A stretch of 64,000 bases of DNA from Heracleum sosnowskyi. Taxonomy: Eukaryota > Streptophyta > Magnoliopsida > Apiales > Apiaceae. Below the pieces are notes generated by a model. The model saw only the letters and a program-made list of their open reading frames with translations. It ran no database searches and was not told the DNA's origin. Shown here piece by piece: positions 9,990-19,544 of the stretch (within the stretch, counting starts at the first letter, position 1; the number at the start of each line of letters is the position of its first letter). Location: NCBI GenBank assembly GCA_030848705.1, contig CM061243.1, forward strand, positions 119,684,674 to 119,748,673. The letters are read 5' to 3'. The position numbers were made by a program, and so were the translations under genes.

Positions 9990-11976
9990 GGTTAATTAGA
10001 TCACTAAAAATTTAAAGCTCAAAAATTGAACTAAAAAAGAGTTGCAGTTCACTCACTAAAGTAATAAAAATTTGTATTAAATTTTTTAATAGAATGAATA
10101 GAAATTTTACAGTATAAATCCTCTTCTATATATAACAGGACAATATGGGATAATTTTGAGCCAAAAAACCCCTGTGAAATAACAATTTTACCCTTATATA
10201 TTTTGAAATTACATAGCATGCCATTATTCTCTTATCTAAAGAAAAAAATGAATAAATAAGTTTTTTGTGCAGAATCGAACCTTTGACATTCTATAAGAAA
10301 ATCATTCTTATAACCATTGACCTACATGACTTCTTTTGATTTTGATTGAAAAATCACATTACATAAACCTCACATTATTCTTAATCCTATATTTATTATT
10401 ATATTAACTTTGAGCAAAAAACAAAGGTGATTTTATAATATATATTAATCTATGTTGTTTTAGTTTTTAAAATGTTGTACAAAATTATTTAAACAACCAA
10501 TCTTATATAATTTTAATATTAAATTTTAAAAACAATGTTGCGTGTGATGTATATATACATTTGTTTTAGTCATACAAATATCTTGTATATGTAATGTAAA
10601 CTATAAAATGATATATATTTTTGCACAACGGTCTATCTTTATTATACTACACAATTTATTTGAATTATTCATATATTTAATCTATAAAGCGTAATACTGA
10701 ACATTGATTATAACATAAGTAATATATTACAAGTAGTTTCTTTATATATTATTTAATTATTTATTTTTAAATTAATAAAAAGTAGTGTCCAATATTTAAA
10801 AATTAGACAACAATCACGCGTATATAGCACATATCGATAACATGTATACACGATATTCATGAGTATTTTTATTACATATACAAATATAAGCTCGTAACAT
10901 GTGTCATGCACGAGTTTAATATTTTCTTTTAATATTTATATTTGTTTCTTAAGAAAATGATTTTAAATATGAATACTTATATATGGTTGTTGAACTCGGC
11001 GTCGAATTGACATAGGTGTTTGATCGCAATAAATTGTGCTTTAAGAGTTTTGTGTTGAACAATTTTTTAGAGATATGTTTTGAATAAAATTATTATTTTA
11101 AAAAATTACGCTCCAATTGTAAAAATAAAATAACTAAAGTGTAAATCCCAAAATACGAGTATCGTACTAACCAACTATCAAAATTTTAATATTTCGATTT
11201 TAATAATATAGTATAAATATAATAGAAGTGACTAGATTTAGAACTATGTTGGATGGATTATGTATGTAACGCATTTGTAATTAATTTTAATATAAAATTT
11301 TATATTAATTTTCTGGAAGTTAATAAATGCTTATTTTGAATTAAATTAATAAATATATAATAGGTAAATTTGAAAATTGTATAATAAATTAAATAGATTA
11401 AAATATATAGTCAAGTGAACAAATTTTAGAAAATATGATAGTTCATATCATACAAGTAAGAAAAATATTATGATCGATCAATTACATTATACACTCGGAG
11501 TTATTTAAAATTATAGATCTAAAAGATAAAAAATTAAGTTATATAAATTATTTTTTGTACATTGATTGGACAATACCTTTATCGATTCTCATTGTTACGT
11601 AAATAAATATTAAATTTCCTACAATGCCAAAAATTTAAAGAACATGACTGATGCAAATAAGTATGTCACATGACTAACTGAGAGTCGAATATACTTTTGA
11701 AAAGAAAGGAAAGAGAGAACTTTATTTAACCTGTGTTTATTGAATTTTTTAATACAAGAAAGGCAAACACAATTAGATTAAATTATTAAACAATTAACTC
11801 CAAAATTTAATTTCCATAGATTTACTGAGAATAAAAAGAAAAACAGGTATATTTATTAAACTTTATGTTCTCTTAACTTCAGTTCTTTTTTTCGACTAGA
11901 AATTTAAGATTCAAAGTTGTCGCAAGACCTGTAATAAATTCGTACACGTTCAGTGAATCAGTCTAAATATGACTTA
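9990..11976. other. AT-rich intergenic region with Helitron relics
   Basis: About 10128-10400 is the inverted counterpart of the left part of the 50-62 kb Helitrons: a TCTATATATAACAGG-like 5' terminus on plus, a GGGTAAAATTGT-type segment and a tRNA-like segment on minus. Near 11160-11215 the minus strand has a decayed second 5' terminus (TATACTATATTATTAAAAT). A decayed CATGCACGAG hairpin lies near 10895. No gene was found. Up to 11981 the sequence is plain AT-rich DNA. Confidence 0.4.
10266..10330 (-). repeat. tRNA-like segment (A/B box) in a Helitron relic
   Basis: On the minus strand it reads GTAGGTCAATGGTT (A-box-like) and, about 35 bases later, GGTTCGATTC (B box). It is clearly homologous to the segments at 50943, 53399, 57786 and 62182. 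It lacks a full cloverleaf and CCA-adjacent stem, so it is not called a tRNA. Confidence 0.5.
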
Positions 11977-11981
11977 TACAA

Positions 11982-14517
11982 TGTTACGCCATAATTTCGG
12001 TTGCCTCAATTATCTCCTAATTTTCCAATATTGATCTAATAATAATTACTAGCTTAAAACCCGTGCGATGCACGAATTGTTATTAATAATAATTATTTTT
12101 ATTATTTATGTTTTAATATTCTATTAATCTGCATTTGCTAAAAAAACAAATAAGTAGGTGTGTTAAACTTTTTTAAATAATTAAAAGTATTAAAATAGTT
12201 TTTAAAATAAATTAATAACTGTTTGCCCGTGATATTTTTGGAAAAACATGGGTCTTAGTAAGGAAAAATAAAAAAGAAACATGTTTTTGCTAAAAAGGTA
12301 AGTGCCCGTAATTAAAAGTATTTAAATAGGCTTCATAATAAATAAGTAAGGATTTGTCCGGGATATTTTTGAAAAATGAGGGTTTTAGTAAGGAAAAATC
12401 AGAAAGAGTAACATGTTTTAGTTGAAAAAGGTAATTGCCCGTGATTTTTTTAAAAGAAGAGAAGATTTTGTTAGAAAAGATAATGTACTTTAGCTGAAAA
12501 TGTAGTTGGTTATAAAAATGTTATTATTTAATAATAAGTTTTTTAGAAAATGAAAAAATAGAAAAAGCAACACGTTTCAGCAGAAAAAGTGTTCATAATT
12601 AAAAGTATTAAAATATATTTTAAAATAAATAAGTAAGGCTTTGCCCGTGATATTTTTAGAAAATAAGGAGTTTTAGTAAGGAAAAATAGAAAGAGTAACA
12701 TGTTTTTGTTAAAAAAGATAATCGCCCGTGTTTTGTTTTAGAAAAAGATAGGATTTTGTAAGAAAAAAAATAAAAAAAGGTAATGTATTTTAGCTGAAAA
12801 GGTAATTGGTTATAAATAATGTTATTATTTAGTGATAGTTTTTAAAAAAAAATAAGTAAGAGTAATTAAGTAAAATCACTAAGTACTGACCGTCCATCTA
12901 TCCGACTATCAAACTTTTAATGTTTCGTCTTTAATGATATAGCTTAAAACTCGTATGATGCAGGAGTTATTTTTAATAATTGTTAATTTTATTATTTATA
13001 TTATATATTTTATTAATTGCATTTATTTAAAAAAATAAGTAGGCGTGTTAAACATTTTAAAATAATTAAAAGTATTAAAATGAATTTTAAAATAAATAAG
13101 TAACGGTTTGCCCATGATATTTTGGAAAAAGTGAGGTTTTAGTAAGAAAAATAGAAAGTAACATGTTTTCGTTGAATTTTAAAATATAAAAGTAACGATT
13201 TGCCCGTGATATTTTTGAAAAAAGAGGGGGTTTAGTAAGAAAAATATAAAAGCTGACATGTTTTAGTTGAAAAAGGTAATTGTCAATTAAAAGTATTAAA
13301 ATAGATTTTAAAGTAAATAGGTAAGGGTTTGCTCCTGATATATTTGGAAAATGAGGGATTTTAGCAAGGGAAATAGAAAAAGTAACATGTTTTAGCTGAA
13401 AAGGAAATTGCATGTGGTTATTTTAGAAAAAAAAGGTAATATATTTTAATTGAAAGGGTAATTGATCATAATAATTAAATAAATAATTAAATAAGGCAAG
13501 TATCGTATCAAAAAACAGGTACCAAAACTTTCAATATTCCGTCTTTAATAATATAGTATAGATAGAGAGATATATTCATAATATTAGTATTTTATGCTAC
13601 TAAATGGAATAGCCCATGATATATTTGAGGTTTTAGTCAGCAGAAATATTAGTTAGAAACTATAAAAAAAGAATATACGTTTCGGAAAAAAAGCTAATCG
13701 GTTAGTCATTTATAATTAAAATATTATTATTTTATTTTATTAAATAAAACTATTCGTGATATTTTTGGAAAATTAGAGGTTTTATTTAGGAAAAATAGAA
13801 AAGTAGAAATTTAAGTTAAAAAATATAAAAAAGAATATATACTTTGGCTAAAAATGGTAATGAGTTATTTATTAGCAATTATAACCTTATTATATTATTT
13901 TATTAAATGAAACTGCCTGTGATATTTTTGGAAAATGAGATGTTTTAGTTAGTAAAATAGAAAAGATATTCTATATACTAATTTTAATATTTTATCTAAC
14001 GGTTCTCATCGATTTGATCAAAAATATCTAACGGCTATGAATGGAGTGACCAGACTACAAAAACTTTCATGACCGGACTACAAAACTTTCAATGTTTCGT
14101 CTTTAATATAATAGTATAGATTGCTTAACCACTAAGTAATATCTTCTCTCTGAAACGAGGAAACAATCAATCTAAATCAATCAATTACTAAAAAATATCT
14201 TCAAACGATTCTTTCAAATCAGGAAAGAATCACAACGCTAATATAACTCTAAAAAGATAAAATCAACTTATCTCAACATATCCCTTAACAATCACAGGGA
14301 TTAAAAATACTATTCTATCACAGAACTGCGTTGGCTTGATCCCTATATATAAACAGGGTACGCAGGCATCTTGGAATAGGATCCGACACATCTAACAAGT
14401 CGAGACACCTTTCAAGTCCAGCCCCAAACATCCAAAATTCCCAAATCCCCCTATTATTACAAATTCGTTATTCCAGCATTCCCCGAAATCTGTTATCACC
14501 AAATTCCTCCGTTAACA
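11982..14517 (+). repeat. 5' LTR, split by a Helitron
   Basis: LTR sequence occupies 11982-12048 and 14121-14517, with the Helitron between. It has a TATA box near 14345 (CCTATATATAAAC). The end TTAACA at 14512-14517 is followed by the primer binding site. Confidence 0.85.
12049..14120 (-). mobile_element. Non-autonomous Helitron (2.07 kb) inside the 5' LTR
   Basis: On the minus strand the element begins TCTATACTATTATATTAAAG and ends with a hairpin (CGTGCATCGCACG) followed by TTTTAAGCTAG. It lies between A (12048) and T (14121, plus-strand sense), with no target duplication, as Helitrons do. The sister LTR at about 16417 has the uninterrupted sequence AATAATTATTGCTTAACC, giving a direct empty site. 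Internally it contains several degraded Helitron-like termini (near 12940 and 13540), so it is itself a composite. No Rep/helicase ORF is present. Confidence 0.88.
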
Positions 14518-15051
14518 ATTGGCGCTAGAAGGAGGGGATAATTTTTGATTGTGGAGGACAATCAATCTATACAATACACATGGGGGTTATTATGGATCTG
14601 GAGCGGCTTTAATGGAGGAGCAGAACGGTGGAGGCGTTCGTTCGTGGTTCTATTCAAAATAAAGATAAGTTTTCTTACGATTTTGTCCGTACAAATAAGC
14701 TATCTTATAAAATTCGTAGTAAATTTATTACATGTTAGATTTTGATGATTTTTTATGATCCGGAAAGCTTTTGTGATTTCCTACAACTTTCGTTCTTGGT
14801 GTTTTCTGAGATTATGTTTCGATATATTCTCCAAATCACAAAACATAATCAGATCCCGTTTTTCAGTATTGAGAAGTTAATCAGCAGACGTTTTATTTGA
14901 TTCCCGATTCGTTATAAGTCCGTTTCTGACGAGCCATATATCATCGGAAAGCTCTTTTCGTTTCCTGCAACTTTCATGTTTTGTGTTTTCCAAGAAAATA
15001 TCGTTTACAGGGCCAAAAAGGTAAAAAACATATCTGGACAGAATCTGAATC

Positions 15052-15261
15052 ATGGATATGTTAAAGGATTGTGATGCGATATTAGCAGCACATGATTTGA
15101 TTACTTCACTAGCTCGTGCATTGACAAAAATAAGTGTGGAAGATCCTTATTTGATAAGGGTAATGTTATCGAAAGCTTTCTTTTCGAAGGAGAATAATAT
15201 TTTTGAAGATCCTATTTCGAGTAGGATAATATTTTTGAAGACCCTATTTCGAGTAGGATAA
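15052..15261 (+). CDS. Short ORF in the internal region of the non-autonomous LTR element
   Basis: A 69-residue frame starting MDMLKDCDAILAAHDLI, 0.53 kb after the 5' LTR. The first half looks like ordinary protein; the second half is translation of the local ATATTTTTGAAGA repeat. It shows no match to gag or any domain I know. It could be a residue of a lost gag or a chance frame. Confidence 0.2.
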   Translation: MDMLKDCDAILAAHDLITSLARALTKISVEDPYLIRVMLSKAFFSKENNIFEDPISSRIIFLKTLFRVG

Positions 15262-15470
15262 TATTTTTGAAGATCCTCTTCCAAGAAAGATAATATTTTT
15301 GAAGACCTTTCGAAGAGGAAATTATTTTTGAAGACCCTTTATTGAAGATGTTAATATTTTTGAAGACCCTTCTTTAAGGTGTTGCTTGGGAATTATTTTT
15401 GAAGGCCTTCTTTATGAAGGTGTTGCTTGGAATTATTTTGAAGGCCCTTCTTTGTGGAAGGTGTTGTTTG
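15190..15470 (+). repeat. Degenerate tandem repeat (AATATTTTTGAAGACC type)
   Basis: Irregular copies of about 35-40 bp, each containing ATATTTTTGAAGA followed by a CC(C)TTTC or CCTATTTCGAG stretch. The copies become more divergent towards 15470. They lie in the internal region of the non-autonomous element, next to the 55-bp array. Confidence 0.65.
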
Positions 15471-15550
15471 GAGTACCTTGGTAAACCTGTACTTCCGGGG
15501 TGCTTATCCGTACTTCCGAAAAGCTCACCAAGAAGAGAGTTCTACCTCTT

Positions 15551-16165
15551 AAGAAGGCGAGGTTACACTTCCCTTTTCTTAAACTCTGCTTTGCATAGAG
15601 TGTATAAGAAGGCGAGGTTACACTTCCCTTTTCTTAAACTCTGCTTTGCATAGAGTGTATAAGAAGGCGATGTTACACTTCCTTTTTCTTAAACTCTGTT
15701 TTGCATAGAGTGTATAAGAAGGCGAGGTTACTCTTCCCTTTTCTTAAACTCTGCTTTTCATAGAGTGTATAAGAAGGCGAGGTTACACTTCCCTTTTCTT
15801 AAACTCTGCTTAGCATAGAGTGTATAAGAAGGCGAGGTTACTCTTCCCTTTTCTTAAACTCTGCTTTGCATAGAGTGTATAAGAATGCGAGGTTACTCTT
15901 CCCTTTTCTTAAACTCTGCTTTGCATAGAGTGTATAAGAATGCGAGGTTACTCTTCCCTTTTCTTAAACTCTGTTTTGCATAGAGTGTATAAGAAGGCAA
16001 GGTTACTCTTACATTTTCTTAAAACTCTGTTTTGCATAGAGTGTATAAGAAGGCGAGGTTACTCTTCCCTTTTCTTAAACTCTGTTTTGCATAGAGTGTA
16101 TAGGAAGGCGAGGTTACTCTTCCCTTTTCTTAAACTCTGCTTTGCATGAGTGTATAAGAAGGCGA
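15551..16165 (+). repeat. Tandem array of a 55-bp unit, about 11 copies
   Basis: Each unit starts AAGAAGGCGAGGTTAC and continues with CTTCCCTTTTCTTAAACTC and TGCATAGAGTGTAT. Unit starts at 15551, 15606, 15661, 15716 and so on are exactly 55 apart; one later copy has an extra A. Copies differ at a few positions (ACACTT/ACTCTT; CTGCTTT/CTGTTTT). Short frames across it are translations of the repeat, not genes. Confidence 0.9.
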
Positions 16166-16349
16166 GACATATTACGGGCACATCATGTTGTCTCTCTCGA
16201 TTTTACAGGCATATTACGGGTAATTATCTTCTTCATATTATCTGCTAATCTTCTACTCCTAGTTGTTTCATTGACTCAGGAAATTCGGAAGATCAAAGCA
16301 CGCTTAGTTCTCCAGTCCATCAAGCTGTACTGAAGAACTGGGGGGTAGT

Positions 16350-17273
16350 TGTTACGCCATAATTTCGGTTGCCTCAATTATCTCCTAATTTTCCAATATT
16401 GATCTAATAATAATTATTGCTTAACCACTAAGTAATATCCTCTCTCTGAAACGAGGAAACAATCAATCTAAATCAATCAATTAATAAAAAATATCTCCAA
16501 ACGATTCTTTCAAATCAGGAAAGAATCACAACGCTAATATAACTCTAAAAAGATAAAATCAACTTATCTCAACATATCCCTTAACAATCACAGGGATTAA
16601 AAATACTATTCTATCACAGAACTGCGTTGGCTTGATCCCTATATATAAACAGGGTACACATGCATCTTGGAATAGGATCCGACACATCTAACAAGTCGAG
16701 ACACCTTTCAAGTCCAGCCCCAAACATCCAAAATTCCCAAATCCCCCTATTATTACAAACTAGCTTTATACCCGTGCGATGCACGGGATAATTATCAATT
16801 TTTTGAAAAAATATTTAATTGTTATATTAAATTCAAACATTTATATATTTAACTTTTAATTTTTTGATAATATTTTATTATATAATTATAATTTATTGAT
16901 CATGTTGCGTAAGTTCTAACTTTTATATCGAGACAACTCTAATAATTATTTCTCATTTGCAATTTTTTTACAAACCTACTCTTTTATGTTTTTATTTTTA
17001 AATTCAAATAAAATTATCACATTTAATATTAGAAATTTATCGAGAACATTTTTTATGTATTTATCTTATCTTGGTAATGTATATATGATATAAGTAATTT
17101 TTGTCGTAGCAGAGAATCGAACCATGGTCTTTCTGATAGTAATAATTCTGAAATTACAATTTTAACCCTGACGACCAAACCATGTTAACTCTCTTATGCT
17201 AATTATATATAGGATATAATTCGTTATTCCAGCATTCCCCGAAATTTGTTATCACCAAATTCCTCCGTTAACA
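16350..17273 (+). repeat. 3' LTR, split by a second Helitron
   Basis: LTR sequence is at 16350-16759 and about 17219-17273. It is near-identical to the 5' LTR copy (for example one base differs in GGGTACGCAGGC versus GGGTACACATGC). It ends TTAACA and is followed by the duplication TACAA. Confidence 0.85.
16760..17214 (-). mobile_element. Short non-autonomous Helitron inside the 3' LTR
   Basis: The 3' terminus on minus is CCCGTGCATCGCACGGG, then TATAAAGCTAG at 16760, a perfect hairpin plus CTAG. The 5' side is TCCTATATATAATTAGC near 17214, followed by about four extra bases before LTR sequence resumes (TTCGTTATTCC). The 5' LTR has the empty site ACAAATTCGTT. A B-box-like GGTTCGATTC is present on minus near 17115. 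The extra bases make the exact 5' border uncertain. Confidence 0.75.
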
Positions 17274-17278
17274 TACAA

Positions 17279-18046
17279 CATGTTTATAAGTTAAGAAATA
17301 TCCTATTTTTAGTGCACGGATAATTTTGAATAAATCAAATTATCTATAAATTAAATTAGGGACATTGCGAGAATCGATAGAAAATAACACGTGACTGGGA
17401 ATATGATTTACCGGATTGAGAATAATGACACTAGAAGATGCAACAGGCTCCCCTCCTAAATCGGAGCCTGCTAAATCTTTGAGTCAGACAAAGGAACTAG
17501 CACAGCTATTCAGAGTTTTCCATACCGCTGCTGACAAACAAAAAAAAGACATCATGTGTTACCGTAAAATCCCATCTGATATCAACGCACAGATGCATGC
17601 ACACATATATAAATAGCGGGTCTAACTTATACCATCCCAAGTTCACACAGGGTGCCCCTCGGAATGATATGGCATGCCGAGTTCAGAACAAATTTGTGTG
17701 CTATCAAAGAAACTAAAGTTTTATTCGAGGTACATGAGAACGCAGTTATGGATCACTTACAACCAAAATATATGTGATCACCAGCATCATCGGAGTCTCA
17801 AACCGTCAACAAAAAGGCAAACATGACACGATCTATCGTCACCCGAGTGTCTAAACATTTACTAAGAAATGGGTGCTTCCGGTTGCATTTTAGTTGACTC
17901 ATACATTTAAAATACAATGCTTATGAGTTCTTATATTTTATTTCAAATAAAGTCAGTGTACAATCATAATTTTCAAATTCTAAAAAATCAGCACTTTCAC
18001 ACATTGATAGAAAAAGCCCCATGTCTCGCACGGGTTATTATGCTAG
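17279..18046 (+). mobile_element. Possible plus-strand Helitron 3' part carrying unique sequence
   Basis: At 18017-18046 the plus strand has an imperfect hairpin (CCCCATGTCTCGCACGGG), then TTATTATGCTAG followed by T, the layout of a Helitron 3' end. Upstream lies about 0.6 kb of higher-GC sequence without repeats, including a 66-residue frame (17416-17616, with SPPKSEPAKSLSQTKELAQL) that resembles ordinary coding sequence but no family I recognise. No 5' terminus was located. This is either a Helitron with captured gene sequence or unrelated low-copy DNA next to a stray terminus. Confidence 0.35.
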
Positions 18047-18250
18047 TATATCTTTGAATCTAAAAGTTCCTCTTCAGATACACACACACGATAAGATGCA
18101 ATGCATCAACAATCCACTAAATTTTAAATTTTTTTGCGGTGTCAAAATTTCCAAAAGCAAGTTAATTTTAAAAATAGAAGTGTTTTTAAAATATGTACTA
18201 ACTTGATGATTTTCGAACCCAATTTGATCGGATGTTACTTGTAAATACTA

Positions 18251-18563
18251 CTCCCTCCGTCCCATTCATTTTTATAAAGTTTTCATTTTGGGGTGTCACC
18301 CTCATTTCTATACATTTCAAAAATAATAAATTTTAATAATATAAAACACTATTACACCCACTACTTTCTCCACTATCTCAATTCTATAATAATATAAAAT
18401 ACTATTACACCCACTACTTTCCTCCAGTATCTCAAATCTATTATTAAATATTGATAGATCCCACCACTTTACCCACTTTTCATCTAATTTTACTTATTTT
18501 TTATATCTTTTCTTTGTTTCCGTGTCCACCCCCAATGTATATAATTCAATGGGACAGAGGGAG
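18251..18563. mobile_element. Stowaway MITE (Tc1/Mariner), complete
   Basis: The ends are CTCCCTCCGTCCCATT and AATGGGACAGAGGGAG, flanked by TA on both sides (18249-18250, 18564-18565). The 313-bp length and AT-rich interior fit the family. The interior contains a direct repeat around AAAACACTATTACACCCACTA. Confidence 0.88.
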
Positions 18564-18615
18564 TAGTCGACAAGCCGTGTTTCGCGGGCGGCGTTATAAT
18601 TTTTTTTTTAAATCT

Positions 18616-19018
18616 CTATCTATAAAATTACAACAATTTCCTCCCATTAAACATATTTTCTTTGTTAAGATTGAAATCCTAAATTTTATACATTGAATAC
18701 TTGTCTTATCTGTTAATTTTCATGTTAACATACTTCTTTTTCTAATGAGTCGCTCTGTCATTAAAAAAAACATATTTATATATTTGCACTCATCTTTTAC
18801 TTTCAATATAACTTTTAATTATATATTTCTTACAAACACCTATTCTACGTTTGATAGAACTTTTTTTAAAATGTTTGAAAATCAATTTATATAAATGAAA
18901 AGAAACTTATATAATTGCACACTCCTATTTTACTTTCAAAATTACAATTACAATAATTTTTTTTTAAAAAAATCTATCTATAAAATTACAATAATCACTC
19001 ATTTCTTCCTAATAAATC
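18616..19018 (+). repeat. Imperfect tandem repeat interrupted by the Ty3 element
   Basis: TCTATCTATAAAATTACA occurs at about 18616 and again near 18973, suggesting a unit of about 360 bp. The second copy is broken at 19018 by the Ty3 insertion and resumes at 27396, where the text (TTCTCCTGTTAAACACGA, then TTGTTAAGAT and GTTAACATGCTCC) follows the first copy. No gene was seen. Confidence 0.5.
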
Positions 19019-19511
19019 TGATATGGTCAGAAAAGTAATTATGGAAATATAATTGACTGGTCAAACAAAAGGTCGATATTTAAGGCCCGACACCCTAATT
19101 ATTCATTAATTTCGTAATTAATGAGTAGGGAAAATATACAGCTCATGAAAAGAGCTTTGATTATGGAAAATTAGTCAAAGAAGGATCTGGAATCCCAATT
19201 AAAGGCAATCAATGAGTCATAACCTTTATCAACAAGGAAACGAATTCTTCAGCAAGAAATACAATATTTATCCAATATCAAAAAGAAGACTTATCCGTTA
19301 AGTCTCCCAAACATACCATAAATACTAGGCTCTAGACGCCTATATAAGGTCCCTGATCCTACAATCAGAACTACGTCTTTGGCTTGATTCTCAATAACGA
19401 TTTGAGATACGTAGGCATCTTGTGAGGACCAATTTAGTCCGGAAACACGAGTGCAGCCATTAAAGCTCGAAGCTCATTAAATTCACAAAGTACGTTTTTT
19501 AATCCATAACA
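19019..19511 (+). repeat. 5' LTR of Ty3/Tat element
   Basis: Begins TGATATGGTCAG and ends CCATAACA. TATA box TATATAAG at 19341-19348; the following GGTCCCTGATCC region is the likely transcription start. Confidence 0.9.
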
Positions 19512-19544
19512 TTTGGCGCCGTCTGTGGGACACTAACATCAACC

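Larger units (their letters stand above)
11982..17273 (+). mobile_element. Non-autonomous LTR retrotransposon (LARD/TRIM-like) with two Helitron insertions
   Basis: The outer ends are TGTTACGCC and TCCGTTAACA, flanked by the perfect 5-bp duplication TACAA (11977-11981 and 17274-17278). Downstream of the left LTR is a primer-binding-site-like TGGCGCTAGAAGGAGG; a polypurine tract (CTGGGGGGTAGT) precedes the right LTR at 16350. The internal region (14518-16349) encodes no gag or pol, only short ORFs and tandem arrays, so replication would need proteins from another element. With both Helitrons removed the two LTRs are about 0.46 kb each and very similar, which indicates a fairly recent insertion. 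Confidence 0.88.

Noticed and set aside
15551..16165. CRISPR array
   Set aside because: Units are directly joined without unique spacers, in a plant retroelement.
15399..16333. Frames encoding repeated SLFLNS-like and LHRVYKKARL-like peptides
   Set aside because: They are translations of the 55-bp DNA array in successive frames, not a repeat protein.
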